Of a stretch of DNA of 64,000 nucleotides, positions 1 through 8,351 are shown in pieces (within the stretch, counting starts at the first letter, position 1; every line of letters begins with the position of its first letter). This stretch comes from Ruminococcaceae bacterium BL-6 (GTDB lineage Bacteria > Bacillota > Clostridia > Oscillospirales > Acutalibacteraceae): NCBI GenBank assembly GCA_902810075.1, contig LR778135.1, positions 496,001 through 560,000 of the forward strand, read 5' to 3'. The notes under the pieces are model-generated. The model ran no database searches. It was given only the letters and a program-made list of their open reading frames with translations, and was not told the origin of the DNA. Made by a program: the position numbers and the translations under genes.

Positions 1-726
1 GATGGGATCCTCGAGATCGCCCGCTCCGCACCCCCGGTTTCGGCCCCGCCGCTTTATGCACCCGCCCGGGTGCCGGGGGAGCCGCTGATTGCCGTCGCAA
101 AGGACGAGGTGTTCTGCTTTTTCTATGAGGACAACGAGGATCTGCTGCGGCAAATGGGCGCGAGGCTTGCCCCGTTTTCGCCGCTGCGCGACCCCTCGCT
201 TCCGGCGGGGACCTGCGGGCTGATCCTTCCGGGCGGCTACCCCGAGCTTTCCGCGCGCCGCCTTTCCGAAAACGACGCTATGCTGGAAAGCATCCGGAAC
301 GCTGTGCGGGACGGAATGCCCCTGATCGCGGAGTGCGGAGGCTTTCTTTACCTGCACGAATTTCTGGAGGACGCGGACGGCACACCCCATCCCGCCGTCG
401 GCGTGATCCCCGGCCGGGCAAAGCGGGAGGGCCGCATGGGAAACTTCGGGTACGTCACGCTGCGGGCGGAGCGGGACAACCTGCTGTGCCCGGCGGGCGG
501 GCGCATCCGCGCGCACGAGTTCCATTACTGGCAGTCCGAAAACCCGGGCACCGGCTTCCGCGCGGAAAAGCCGTGCGGAGGGAAAAGCTGGCCGTGCGTC
601 CACGCGGGGAAAACCGTGTACGCGGGGTTCCCGCACCTGTATTTTTATGCGAACCCCGCCTTTGCGGAGCGGTTCGTGCGGGCCTGCGCCGCGTACGCGA
701 AAGAAAGGGGCCTGCCGCCGTGCTGA
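1..726 (+). CDS. cbiA: Cobyrinic acid a,c-diamide synthase CbiA, C-terminal part
   Basis: This enzyme uses ATP and glutamine to amidate the a and c carboxylates of cobyrinic acid in anaerobic cobalamin synthesis. Frame 1 is open from the first base, so the start and the N-terminal nucleotide-binding domain lie left of the window; about 241 C-terminal residues are present. They form a class I glutamine amidotransferase domain: the glycine-rich LILPGGYPEL segment, the nucleophile Cys in LIAECGGFLYL, and the His-bearing AHEFHYW and FPHLYFYANP segments typical of CbiA/CobB. The stop overlaps the GTG start of cbiB by 7 bases, so the two are translationally coupled. The downstream cobD, cbiP, cbiC, cbiL and cbiK make this assignment secure. 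Confidence 0.93.
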   Translation, partial: DGILEIARSAPPVSAPPLYAPARVPGEPLIAVAKDEVFCFFYEDNEDLLRQMGARLAPFSPLRDPSLPAGTCGLILPGGYPELSARRLSENDAMLESIRNAVRDGMPLIAECGGFLYLHEFLEDADGTPHPAVGVIPGRAKREGRMGNFGYVTLRAERDNLLCPAGGRIRAHEFHYWQSENPGTGFRAEKPCGGKSWPCVHAGKTVYAGFPHLYFYANPAFAERFVRACAAYAKERGLPPC

Positions 727-1685
727 ATTCCCTCCTCGCGGTCGCCGCCGGATTTTTTCTCGACCTGCTGCTCGGGGACCCGGAAAACCTGTGGCACCCG
801 GTGCGCGCGATCGGCTGGCTGATTTCCAGAAGCGAAGCCGTGCTGCGGCGCCTGCTCCCGAAAACGCCCCGGGGCGAGCTTGCGGCGGGGGTGGTTCTGG
901 CCGTGTTTGTTCCGGCCGTGTGCTTTGCCGTGCCGTTTTTTCTGCTGCGCTTGCTCGGGGCCGTCCATCCGCTGCTGTCCTTCGCCGCCGAAAGCATCCT
1001 GTGCTGGCAGGCCCTCGCGATAAAATCCATGAAGACCGAGAGCATGCGGGTCTGCCGCGCTCTTACGGGGAAGGACCTTCCCGGGGCGCGGCGCGCCGTC
1101 TCGCGCATCGTGGGACGCGACACCGCCGCCCTGGATGAGGCGGGGGTCATCCGCGCGGCGGTGGAGACCGTGGCCGAGAACACGAGCGACGGGGTGATCG
1201 CCCCGCTGCTGTTCCTGTTCTGCGGCGGGGCCCCGCTCGGCTTTCTTTATAAGGCGGTCAACACGATGGATTCCATGGTCGGCTACCGGAACGAGCGGTA
1301 TCTTTATTTCGGCCGCGCGGCGGCAAGGCTGGATGACGCGGCGAATTTCATCCCGGCCCGCGTTTCGGCGCTTTTGATGATCGCCGCCGCTTTTCTTCTG
1401 CGGTACGACGGGAAAAACGCGGCCCGGATCTTTCGGCGCGACCGGTACCGCCATTTCAGCCCGAACAGCGCGCAGACCGAGTCGGTGTGCGCGGGCGCGC
1501 TCGGCCTTCGCCTTGGGGGGGATTCCTTCTATTTCGGCCGGCTGTGCCATAAGCCCACCCTCGGCGACGCCCTTCGTCCCCCCGGGCCGGAGGACATCGT
1601 CCGGGCGAACCGGCTTCTGTACGCGTCGGCGGGCCTTTGCTTCGCGCTGGGCTTTCTCGTGAAAGCCGCTTTGATTTTCTGGTGA
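720..1685 (+). CDS. cbiB: Adenosylcobinamide-phosphate synthase CbiB (membrane protein)
   Basis: CbiB is an integral membrane enzyme that attaches the aminopropanol phosphate arm to adenosylcobyric acid. The 321-residue product starts at a GTG that overlaps the cbiA stop; an AAAGAAAGGGG stretch upstream serves as ribosome binding site. The N-terminus FFLDLLLGDPENLWHPVRAIG is the conserved CbiB opening (hydrophobic helix, then GDP..WHPV). Further family hallmarks are VAENTSDGVIAPLLF, KAVNTMDSMVGYRNERY and the SPNSAQTESVCAGALG segment. Several hydrophobic helices are visible, the last ending at the C-terminus. Length is normal for the family. It sits between cbiA and cobD, which makes the donor of the arm this enzyme attaches. 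Confidence 0.95.
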   Translation: MLNSLLAVAAGFFLDLLLGDPENLWHPVRAIGWLISRSEAVLRRLLPKTPRGELAAGVVLAVFVPAVCFAVPFFLLRLLGAVHPLLSFAAESILCWQALAIKSMKTESMRVCRALTGKDLPGARRAVSRIVGRDTAALDEAGVIRAAVETVAENTSDGVIAPLLFLFCGGAPLGFLYKAVNTMDSMVGYRNERYLYFGRAAARLDDAANFIPARVSALLMIAAAFLLRYDGKNAARIFRRDRYRHFSPNSAQTESVCAGALGLRLGGDSFYFGRLCHKPTLGDALRPPGPEDIVRANRLLYASAGLCFALGFLVKAALIFW

Positions 1686-1702
1686 AAGGAAGCGTTTAAT
1701 GA

Positions 1703-2737
1703 ATGGCACACGGCGGCGACATCGATTCCTTCCGGGAGGAATACCCGGGGGAAATCCTCGATTTTTCCGCGAATCTCAACCCGCTGGGCCTGCCGGAGCC
1801 GGCGCGGCTCGCGGCGGAGCGTTCGCTTTCGGACTGCGCCCGGTATCCGGATCCGCAGTGCCGCGCCCTCCGGCGCGCGATTGCCCGGCACGAGCGTGTT
1901 GCGCCGGAACAGGTCGTCTGCGGGGCGGGCGCGGCGGAGCTGATCTTCCGGGCGGTGCTCGCGGAAAAGCCGAAAAAGGCGGTCGTCACCGCGCCGGCCT
2001 TTTCGGAATACGAAGCCGCGCTGCGCCTTTCGGGGTGCGAAATCGCCCGCGAGCCGCTTACCGCCGCGAATGATTTTGCGCTGACGGAGCGTTTTCTCGG
2101 CCGACTGACGCCGGATGTGGACATGGCGTTTCTGTGCACGCCGAACAACCCGACGGGAAAAGCCGTGGATGACCTGCTTCTGAAACGGATCATGGAACGG
2201 TGCGAGGAAAACCGCATCCTGCTGGTGCTGGACGAGTGTTTCGCGGATTTTCTCGACGACCCGCCGGAACCGGGCCTGCCGGAAAGCGAATCCGTTCTCG
2301 TGCTCAAGGCGTTCACGAAATTCTACGCGATGGCCGGGCTGCGGCTCGGCTACTGCATGAGCCGGGATTCGGGGCTGCTCGAGCGAATCCGCGAAAGCGG
2401 GCCGCCGTGGAGCGTTTCCGTCCCGGCCCAGGCGGCGGGCGCCGCCGCGCTTTCGGACCGCGGATACGCCGACGCGACCCGGCGACTGATCCGCGAAGAG
2501 CGCAGCTATCTGAAAGGCGGCCTGAAGGCGCTCGGGCTTTCGGTGTACGGCTCGCAGGCGAACTTCGTCTTTTTCCGCGCGCCGTCCGACACGCTGAGGG
2601 GGCAGCTGAAAAAGCACGGCATCCTCATCCGCTGCTGCGCCGATTACAAAGGGCTCAGCGCATTCTATTACCGCGCCGCCGTCAGGACCAGGGCCGAAAA
2701 CGAAAGGCTGCTTGCGGCGCTGGGCGATATTTTGTAA
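1703..2737 (+). CDS. cobD: L-threonine-O-3-phosphate decarboxylase CobD
   Basis: This is a PLP-dependent fold-type I enzyme of 344 residues. CobD decarboxylates threonine phosphate to (R)-1-amino-2-propanol phosphate, the linker used by CbiB. The N-terminal HGGDI and [13 protein letters not shown] motifs are characteristic of CobD and its histidinol-phosphate aminotransferase relatives. [11 protein letters not shown] and VLDECFADF bind the cofactor, and Lys206 in [16 protein letters not shown] is the expected Schiff-base lysine. The location inside a cobalamin operon, directly after cbiB, favours CobD over a HisC paralogue. The ATG lies 17 bases after the cbiB stop. The C-terminus is about 20 residues shorter than some homologues but looks complete. 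Confidence 0.92.
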   Translation: MAHGGDIDSFREEYPGEILDFSANLNPLGLPEPARLAAERSLSDCARYPDPQCRALRRAIARHERVAPEQVVCGAGAAELIFRAVLAEKPKKAVVTAPAFSEYEAALRLSGCEIAREPLTAANDFALTERFLGRLTPDVDMAFLCTPNNPTGKAVDDLLLKRIMERCEENRILLVLDECFADFLDDPPEPGLPESESVLVLKAFTKFYAMAGLRLGYCMSRDSGLLERIRESGPPWSVSVPAQAAGAAALSDRGYADATRRLIREERSYLKGGLKALGLSVYGSQANFVFFRAPSDTLRGQLKKHGILIRCCADYKGLSAFYYRAAVRTRAENERLLAALGDIL

Positions 2738-2750
2738 AGGAGGAATTCGC

Positions 2751-4253
2751 GTGGCGAAATCCATCATGATCCAGGGGACCATGTCGAACGCGGGCAAAAG
2801 CCTGATCGCGGCGGGCCTGTGCCGCATCTTCCGGCAGGACGGCTACCGCACCGCCCCGTTCAAGAGCCAGAACATGGCCCTGAATTCCTTTGTCACGCGC
2901 GACGGCCTGGAAATGGGCCGCGCACAGGTGATGCAGGCCGAGGCCGCCGGAATCGAGCCGGATGTGCGGATGAATCCCATTCTGCTCAAGCCGGTCAGCG
3001 ACTGCGGCTCCCAGGTGATCGTGAACGGCGAGGTCCTCGGCAGCATGTCCGCCGCCGATTACTTCCGCTATAAGAAGAAGCTGCGGCCCAAAGTGCTCGA
3101 GGCTTACGAAAAGCTTTCCTCCGAATATGACATCGTCGTGCTGGAAGGCGCGGGGAGCCCGGCGGAGATCAATCTGAAAAGCGGCGACATCGTCAACATG
3201 GGGATGGCGAAGATGGCCGGCTCCCCGGTGCTTCTGGTGGGCGATATCGACCGGGGGGGCGTTTTCGCGTCCCTTTACGGAACCATCGCGCTGCTCGACC
3301 CGGATGAGCAGGAGATCGTCAAGGGCCTTGTCATCAACAAGTTCCGGGGCGACGCCGGGATCCTGCGCCCGGGCCTTTCCACTCTGGAGCAGCTCACCGC
3401 GAAGCCCGTGGTGGGCGTCGTGCCCTATACGCGCCTGGAGCTGGACGACGAGGACAGCCTTGCCGAGCGGCTCGACCGCCGCGGGGAAAAGGCCGCGGTG
3501 GATGTGGCGGTGGTGCGCCTGCCGCACCTTTCCAATTTCACCGATTTTAACGCGCTGGGCCAGGTGGAGGGCGTGGGCGTGCGCTACGCGTCGTCCCCGC
3601 GCGAGCTCCGCGAGCCGGATATTCTGATTCTGCCCGGCACCAAGAACACGATCGGCGATCTGGCCTGGCTGCGCGGCAGCGGAATGGAAGCGGCCGTAAA
3701 AGAGCTGGCCGGAAAGGGGGTGCCCGTTTTCGGCGTGTGCGGCGGGTACCAGATGCTGGGCGAAACGGTCAGCGACCCCGAGGAAATGGAATCCGGCGGG
3801 GCGGTGCGCGGAATCGGGCTTCTGCCCGCGGAAACCGTGTTTGAGGACCGGAAGGTGAGGACGCGCGTGCGCGGGACGGTCTGCCCCGTGGGCGGGGCGC
3901 TCGGCGGCCTTTCCGGCGCGGAGTTCGAGGGGTACGAGATCCACATGGGCCGCACCGAATGCCGTTCGGCGCCGCTTTCGCGGATTTCCCCGCTTTCGGG
4001 CGGGAAAGTTTCGCCCGACGGCGGATTCAGCGGGAACGTTTACGGCACCTATGTCCACGGCTTTTTCGACAGCGCGCAGGTCTGCACCGCCGTCGCCCGC
4101 GCGCTGATGGAGAAAAAGGGGATTGACGCTTCCGGCGTGAAGGCTTTGGATGTGCGGGAAGAAAAAGAGCGCCAGTACGACCTTTTGGCCGACACGCTGC
4201 GAAAGAGCCTGGACATGGATGCGGTGTACCGGATATTGGAGTGTGGTCTATGA
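2751..4253 (+). CDS. cbiP: Cobyric acid synthase CbiP
   Basis: CbiP carries out four successive glutamine- and ATP-dependent amidations (side chains b, d, e and g) that give adenosylcobyric acid. I place the start at GTG 2751, behind a strong AAAGGAGG box, rather than at the upstream in-frame start inside cobD. The product has 500 residues. The N-terminal synthetase domain shows [19 protein letters not shown] (P-loop-like) and [29 protein letters not shown] is highly typical of CobQ/CbiP. The C-terminal amidotransferase domain has nucleophile Cys in [12 protein letters not shown] and His in TYVHGFFDS. The stop shares four bases (ATGA) with the cbiC start. Confidence 0.96.
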   Translation: MAKSIMIQGTMSNAGKSLIAAGLCRIFRQDGYRTAPFKSQNMALNSFVTRDGLEMGRAQVMQAEAAGIEPDVRMNPILLKPVSDCGSQVIVNGEVLGSMSAADYFRYKKKLRPKVLEAYEKLSSEYDIVVLEGAGSPAEINLKSGDIVNMGMAKMAGSPVLLVGDIDRGGVFASLYGTIALLDPDEQEIVKGLVINKFRGDAGILRPGLSTLEQLTAKPVVGVVPYTRLELDDEDSLAERLDRRGEKAAVDVAVVRLPHLSNFTDFNALGQVEGVGVRYASSPRELREPDILILPGTKNTIGDLAWLRGSGMEAAVKELAGKGVPVFGVCGGYQMLGETVSDPEEMESGGAVRGIGLLPAETVFEDRKVRTRVRGTVCPVGGALGGLSGAEFEGYEIHMGRTECRSAPLSRISPLSGGKVSPDGGFSGNVYGTYVHGFFDSAQVCTAVARALMEKKGIDASGVKALDVREEKERQYDLLADTLRKSLDMDAVYRILECGL

Positions 4254-4906
4254 AAATCAAGCTGGAAAAAACCCTGCCGGCGGAAATCGAAAAGCGCAGC
4301 TTTGAAATCATCAAAAAGGAGCTGGAGCGCGCCGGGAAAACGCTGAATCCGGAAACGGAGAGCGTTGTCATACGCGTGATCCACGCCACGGCGGATTTCG
4401 ATTACGCGGACAATCTGTGCTTTTCCGAGGGCGCGGTCGGCCGCGCCGTCGCGGCCCTCCGCTCCGGCTGCCATATCGTGACGGATACCCGGATGGCGTT
4501 TGCCGGCGTCAACCGGAGAATTCTGTCGCCGCTCGGCGGCGAAGCGCACTGCTTCATGGCGGACGAAAGCGTGGCGCGCGAGGCCGCCTCCCGGGGCGTG
4601 ACCAGGGCTGCCGTGTGCATGGAGCGCGCGGCTCAACTGAACGTCCCGCTGATCGTTGCGGTCGGGAACGCGCCGACGGCGCTGGTGCGCCTGTACGAGC
4701 TGATGAGCGAGGGGCGCATCCGGCCGGAGCTGGTGATCGGCGTGCCGGTCGGCTTCGTCAACGTCGCCGAGGCGAAGGAGCTGATCCTCGGCGCCGGTGT
4801 GCCGCACATCGTGGCGAAAGGGCGCAAGGGCGGCAGCGGCGTGGCCGCGGCCGTCTGCAACGCGCTGCTCCTTCTGGCGCGCGGGGAAAAGGAGAAATCA
4901 TCGTGA
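4250..4906 (+). CDS. cbiC: Precorrin-8X / cobalt-precorrin-8 methylmutase CbiC
   Basis: CbiC moves the C-11 methyl group to C-12 to give hydrogenobyrinate or cobyrinate, the substrate of CbiA. The 218-residue product is the usual size. The His in [17 protein letters not shown] is the catalytic His of the family, and [17 protein letters not shown] and [13 protein letters not shown] are other conserved blocks. ATG 4250 overlaps the cbiP stop as ATGA, which I prefer to the in-frame GTG three codons earlier. The stop overlaps the cbiL start (GTGA). The repeated 4-base overlaps show one tightly coupled operon. Confidence 0.95.
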   Translation: MKIKLEKTLPAEIEKRSFEIIKKELERAGKTLNPETESVVIRVIHATADFDYADNLCFSEGAVGRAVAALRSGCHIVTDTRMAFAGVNRRILSPLGGEAHCFMADESVAREAASRGVTRAAVCMERAAQLNVPLIVAVGNAPTALVRLYELMSEGRIRPELVIGVPVGFVNVAEAKELILGAGVPHIVAKGRKGGSGVAAAVCNALLLLARGEKEKSS

Positions 4907-5625
4907 GAGGAATCTTTTACGGGGTCGGCGTGGGGCCGGGCGACCCGGAATACATGACGCTGAAGGCGGTGCGCGTCCTCGGGCTGTGCCCCGTTCTGGC
5001 CGTCCCGCGCACCGGCGGAAAACACAGCGAGGCCCTCGAGATCGCTTCAAAGGCCGCCGATCTTTCGGGGAAAGAAATCCTTTTCCTCGATTTTCTGATG
5101 ACCCGCGACGAGAAATCCGCGGCGCGCCGCCACCGGGAGCTTGCCGGCTCGGTCGCCGAAAAGCTCGACGCCGGGAAAAACGTTGCCATGCTGAACCTGG
5201 GGGACCCGTCGCTTTACGCGAGCTTCGGCTATCTGCGCGAGATCCTGAAAGAGCGGGGCTACGAGACCGAAACCGTCGCCGGGGTCACGAGCTTCTGCGC
5301 CTGCGCGGCAAAGCTCGGCGTCAGCCTCACCGAGGCGCGGCTCCCGCTGCGCATCGTCCCCGGGGATTATCCGGAGCTTGACCGCGAGCTTGCGTCGCCG
5401 GGGACAAAGGTCGTGATGAAGAGCGGCCGGGAGATCGCCCGGGTGCGCAGGGCCGTGGAACGCAGCAGGCTTCCCGCCGCGGCCGTGGAAAACTGCGGGA
5501 TGCCGGGCGAGCGGGTCTGCGCCTGCCTGAAGGATGTGGGCGGCGCTTATTTCACAACGGTTCTGGTCGGGGAAGCCCCCGAAAGGAAAAAGAAACCGGG
5601 AAGCGAAACGGAGGAAAACAGATGA
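4903..5625 (+). CDS. cbiL: Cobalt-precorrin-2 C20-methyltransferase CbiL
   Basis: This SAM-dependent methyltransferase of the tetrapyrrole methylase family adds the C-20 methyl group in the ring-contraction part of the pathway. The N-terminal GVGVGPGDPEYMTLKAVRVL is the signature SAM-binding loop. MLNLGDPSLYASFGYL and ETVAGVTSFCACAAKLG are the further conserved blocks of CbiL/CobI. Length is 240 residues, as expected. The GTG start at 4903 follows AAAAGGAGAA and overlaps the cbiC stop; the stop overlaps cbiK (ATGA). Pairing with cbiK implies the cobalt-early route. Confidence 0.94.
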   Translation: MRGIFYGVGVGPGDPEYMTLKAVRVLGLCPVLAVPRTGGKHSEALEIASKAADLSGKEILFLDFLMTRDEKSAARRHRELAGSVAEKLDAGKNVAMLNLGDPSLYASFGYLREILKERGYETETVAGVTSFCACAAKLGVSLTEARLPLRIVPGDYPELDRELASPGTKVVMKSGREIARVRRAVERSRLPAAAVENCGMPGERVCACLKDVGGAYFTTVLVGEAPERKKKPGSETEENR

Positions 5626-6401
5626 GACGGTCGAAAGCCATTTTGGTGGTCAGCTTCGGGACGAGCCACTCGGATGCCCTGGAAAAAAATATCGGGGCGA
5701 TCGAAAACAGCGTGAAGGAAGCGTTTCCGAACCGGATCGTCCGGCGGGCGTTCACCAGCGGAACGGTCCGGGAAAAAATCTGGAAGCGCGACCACATCCG
5801 CGTGGATGACGTGCACGAGGCGCTGGAGCGGCTTCTGTCGGAAAATATCTTCGACGTTGCCGTGCTGCCCACCCATGTGATCGGCGGGGAAGAGTACGAA
5901 AAAATCATCGCCCAGTGCGCCATCTGCGCCTCGTCGTTCGACCGCCTGCGGATCGGCGTGCCGCTTCTTTCCTCCACCGAAGACTTCTTCCGCGTGATCC
6001 GCATCCTTGCCCGCGCGTTCGATTGCCCGCGCCGGGACTGCGCGCTGGTGCTGATGGGCCACGGGAGCGAGACCTCGGCCAACACGGCTTACGCCGCGAT
6101 GGATTATATGTTTAAGCAGAGCGGCTTTTTCAACGTGTTCGTCGGCACGGTGGAAGCCTATCCGAAGGTGGATGTCGTGCTCGAGCAGGTCAGGCATGCC
6201 GGGTACCGCAAAGCGGTCCTCACGCCGCTGATGACCGTGGCGGGCGAGCACGCCGCGCACGACATGGCCGGAAGCGGCGAAAAAAGCTGGAAAACGATTT
6301 TTCAGGCTGCCGGAATTTCAGTGACCCCCGTCCTTCGCGGGCTGGGGGAATACCCGGAGATCCGGAGCCTGTATCTCGAGCACTTGAAAGCGGTGCTGTG
6401 A
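5622..6401 (+). CDS. cbiK: Anaerobic sirohydrochlorin cobaltochelatase CbiK
   Basis: CbiK inserts Co(II) into sirohydrochlorin without ATP, the entry step of the anaerobic cobalamin route. The 259-residue product has the two-lobed chelatase layout. The N-terminal AILVVSFGTSHSDALEKNI is typical of CbiK. LPTHVIGGEEYEKI follows, and His in ALVLMGHGSE and His in VAGEHAAHDMAG correspond to the metal-ligating histidines known from Salmonella CbiK. It is the last gene of the operon and overlaps cbiL by four bases; a terminator follows at 6447. No signal peptide is present, so a cytoplasmic form is likely, unlike the periplasmic CbiK variants of some sulphate reducers. Confidence 0.95.
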   Translation: MRRSKAILVVSFGTSHSDALEKNIGAIENSVKEAFPNRIVRRAFTSGTVREKIWKRDHIRVDDVHEALERLLSENIFDVAVLPTHVIGGEEYEKIIAQCAICASSFDRLRIGVPLLSSTEDFFRVIRILARAFDCPRRDCALVLMGHGSETSANTAYAAMDYMFKQSGFFNVFVGTVEAYPKVDVVLEQVRHAGYRKAVLTPLMTVAGEHAAHDMAGSGEKSWKTIFQAAGISVTPVLRGLGEYPEIRSLYLEHLKAVL

Positions 6402-6446
6402 CGGGGAACAGCGGATGCTTTTGGCGGGCGGCTGCCCAAAAAGATG

Positions 6447-6473
6447 GAAGAGCCGGGAGGCCCTTCTTTTTTT
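6447..6473 (+). terminator. Terminator of the cobalamin operon, abutted by IS200
   Basis: GAAG-a-GCC / GGC-c-CTTC stem with a GGGA loop followed by seven T. It ends the cbi operon. The common sequence shared with the second IS200 copy begins inside the T tract at 6471, so the element inserted at the terminator. Confidence 0.7.
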
Positions 6474-7079
6474 ATTGTCTGTATCATGGGGTTAAAACCC
6501 TCGCCTTAAGGCGAAACCTTTAGGTCAACCTCCTGGTATGATTATAGGAGAACACTTGTGAAACACTAAGGTAGAGGTGACACAAGTGGAAAACTACCGA
6601 AAATCTGCACATAGTACGTACGATATAAAATATCATCTGGTATGGATAACGAAATATCGCAAAGCTGTGTTGACAGGAAAGATCGCCCAAAGGACGAGAG
6701 AACTAATACGGATTACATGCAGCAGCAATGAGGTGGAAATATTGGCAGGGCATGTAGGGAAAGATCATATCCATCTTCTTGTATCAGTCCCCCCACATCT
6801 TTCTGCGAGTAAATTGGTTCAATATCTAAAAGGGAATACCTCGCGAAAGTTGCAGATGGAGTATAAAGAATTGAACAAAGAATATTGGGGGCGGCACCTT
6901 TGGGCAAGAGGATATTTCGTAGCAAGCAGTGGAAATGTGACAGATGAAATAATTGCACAGTACATTCAGAATCAAGATTTGGAAGAGAATATGAAAAGCG
7001 ATAATTTCGAGATCGGCAATCTTTAGGCGGCTTTAGCCGCTATCGAACCTACCGGCTTTCAGCCGGTAGTGATTCAGTT
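6471..7079 (+). mobile_element. IS200/IS605-type insertion sequence, copy 1
   Basis: A 609-bp segment reappears at 42010-42618 with no difference that I can see. It encodes only a Y1 transposase and no TnpB. The left end carries the palindrome CGCCTTAAGGCG near 6510. The right end carries a small GGCGG/CCGCT hairpin and the perfect hairpin CTACCGGC-TTTCA-GCCGGTAG, as expected for subterminal hairpins of single-strand transposing IS200 elements. No target duplication and no terminal inverted repeats are seen, again as for this family. The left edge sits in the T tract of the cbi terminator. The exact left boundary is uncertain by a few bases, because both copies share TTTAT there and it could be target sequence. 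Confidence 0.9.
6586..7026 (+). CDS. tnpA: IS200-family Y1 transposase TnpA, copy 1
   Basis: This small HUH endonuclease (146 residues from GTG 6586) cuts and joins single-stranded DNA at the element's hairpin ends. YDIKYHLVWITKYRKAVL is the conserved N-terminal strand. GKDHIHLLVSVPP holds the HUH metal-binding pair. GRHLWARGYFVASSG is typical of the family, and Tyr in IAQYIQNQ is the expected nucleophile. I chose GTG 6586 because GAGGTGA lies six bases before it; an in-frame GTG at 6577 is the alternative. The gene is intact, and an apparently identical copy lies at 42125, which suggests recent movement. Confidence 0.95.
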   Translation: MENYRKSAHSTYDIKYHLVWITKYRKAVLTGKIAQRTRELIRITCSSNEVEILAGHVGKDHIHLLVSVPPHLSASKLVQYLKGNTSRKLQMEYKELNKEYWGRHLWARGYFVASSGNVTDEIIAQYIQNQDLEENMKSDNFEIGNL

Positions 7080-7108
7080 TCTTCCTTGAGTACGTTCTTT
7101 TTGTCGTT

Positions 7109-7143
7109 TTTGTTCCTCCCCGCCTTCGGCGGGGAGGAACAAA
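7109..7143. repeat. Long perfect hairpin between IS200 and the CAP gene
   Basis: A 16-bp perfect stem (TTTGTTCCTCCCCGCC and its complement) closes on a TTC loop. It is preceded by T and followed by A, so neither strand has a T tract after the stem and it is not a standard terminator. It may be a remnant of a mobile palindrome. The rest of 7080-7251 shows only three spaced TTACA motifs and the ribosome binding site of the next gene. Confidence 0.6.
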
Positions 7144-7251
7144 TCCGGAACTGCACGGATTAGTGGAATCGCAATCGAGCGGGGATGCCAATATTTACAG
7201 CTTGAAATAGATTACAAAACTGTTACACTTGTTACAAGGAGGTAATCAATT

Positions 7252-8277
7252 ATGAAATTCAGAAGCTTATGCATCGCCGCGATGGTCCTGGTATTCGGAA
7301 CGACCGCCAGTGCAACGGCGTTTGCAAACCAGACGTCCATCCCTGCCGCCCGGTTTTCAACCGCCGGCTGCCCGGCTTCCCAGGCATCCGGTTCCTCGGA
7401 TGTCCTGAGCCAGGCGATCCGCAACCTGCAGGCCAAGGCGCAGGCAAAAACCACCTGCCCGTCTTCCCCGGCGGGCAAGACCGTTTCCGCCCCCGTGAAA
7501 ACTGCCGCTGAAAGCACAAAGGCCGCCGGATGCGGAGATTCCGAGGTGTGCAAAGCGGGCACCTGCAACAGCGGGAATGTCTGCGTTTCCGGCGCCTGCC
7601 CCGGCAGCGCCGGGTGCGGCACGATTTCCTGCGGCAATACCGCCGCCGGGAACCAGTCCTTTGCCGACCTGATCCGCAGCCTGCTCGAACAGTGCGGCTG
7701 GAACGCGAAGAACCCCGTTTCCTGCCCGTCCTCCTCCGCGCCCGCGTCTTCCGCTCCGTCCTCTTCCTCGCCGTCCTCGTCGGTCCCGGCTGCCTCCGAG
7801 CCGTCGTCTTCGGCCCCGTCCTCTTCTGCGCCCGCGTCCTCGGCTCCGGCTTCTTCCGCCCCGTCTTCTTCGGCTCCGTCCGCTTCTCAGCCCTCCAGCT
7901 CCGTTCAGGCCTATGAGGAGCAGGTGGCGCAGCTCGTGAATACGGAACGCCAGAAAAACGGCCTGAAGCCGCTGACCCTGAGCGCGAAGCTGAGCAACGT
8001 CGCGAGGATCAAATCGCAGGATATGCACGACAAGAATTATTTCAGCCATACCAGCCCGACTTACGGCTCCCCGTTCGATATGATGAAGTCCTTCGGAATC
8101 ACCTACCGCGCTGCCGGCGAGAACATCGCCATGGGCTACCGTTCCCCCGAGGCGGTCATGACCGGCTGGATGAATTCCTCCGGACACAGAGCCAACATTC
8201 TGAACGCGAACTACACCCAGATCGGCGTCGGCTATGTGGCCGACGGAAATTACTGGACCCAGGAGTTCATCGGCTGA
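7252..8277 (+). CDS. Secreted Cys-rich protein with C-terminal CAP (SCP/PR1) domain
   Basis: This 341-residue exported protein begins with a signal peptide ending near ASATAFA. Next comes a Cys-rich region (roughly residues 80-165) with CGDSEVCKAGTC, CVSGACPGSAGC and further Cys-x-x-Cys pairs. A low-complexity Ser/Ala/Pro linker (about 165-220) follows. The last 120 residues form a YkwD-type CAP domain: VNTERQKNGLKPL, HDKNYFSHTSP, AAGENIAMGY and SGHRANILN. Bacterial CAP proteins are common in spore-formers, but their substrates are mostly unknown. The ATG follows AAGGAGGT. It is a single-gene unit closed by the terminator at 8294. The Cys-rich N-terminal half is unusual for YkwD-like proteins and suggests disulphide or metal binding outside the cell. 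Confidence 0.85.
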   Translation: MKFRSLCIAAMVLVFGTTASATAFANQTSIPAARFSTAGCPASQASGSSDVLSQAIRNLQAKAQAKTTCPSSPAGKTVSAPVKTAAESTKAAGCGDSEVCKAGTCNSGNVCVSGACPGSAGCGTISCGNTAAGNQSFADLIRSLLEQCGWNAKNPVSCPSSSAPASSAPSSSSPSSSVPAASEPSSSAPSSSAPASSAPASSAPSSSAPSASQPSSSVQAYEEQVAQLVNTERQKNGLKPLTLSAKLSNVARIKSQDMHDKNYFSHTSPTYGSPFDMMKSFGITYRAAGENIAMGYRSPEAVMTGWMNSSGHRANILNANYTQIGVGYVADGNYWTQEFIG

Positions 8278-8293
8278 TTCCTTATGAAGCAAT

Positions 8294-8332
8294 GAAAAAG
8301 CCCGCGAAGAAAAAACTCTTCGCGGGCTTTTC
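8294..8332. terminator. Bidirectional terminator between convergent genes
   Basis: AAAAGCCCGCGAAGA and its complement form a long stem with an A-rich loop, flanked by A on the left and T on the right. It can stop both the CAP gene (plus) and the ABC exporter operon (minus). Confidence 0.9.
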
Positions 8333-8351
8333 GCGCCTTTCCGGCGGATGT

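Noticed and set aside
7109..7143. Intrinsic terminator between IS200 and the CAP gene
   Set aside because: The stem is strong, but T precedes and A follows it, so neither strand has a T tract after the stem.
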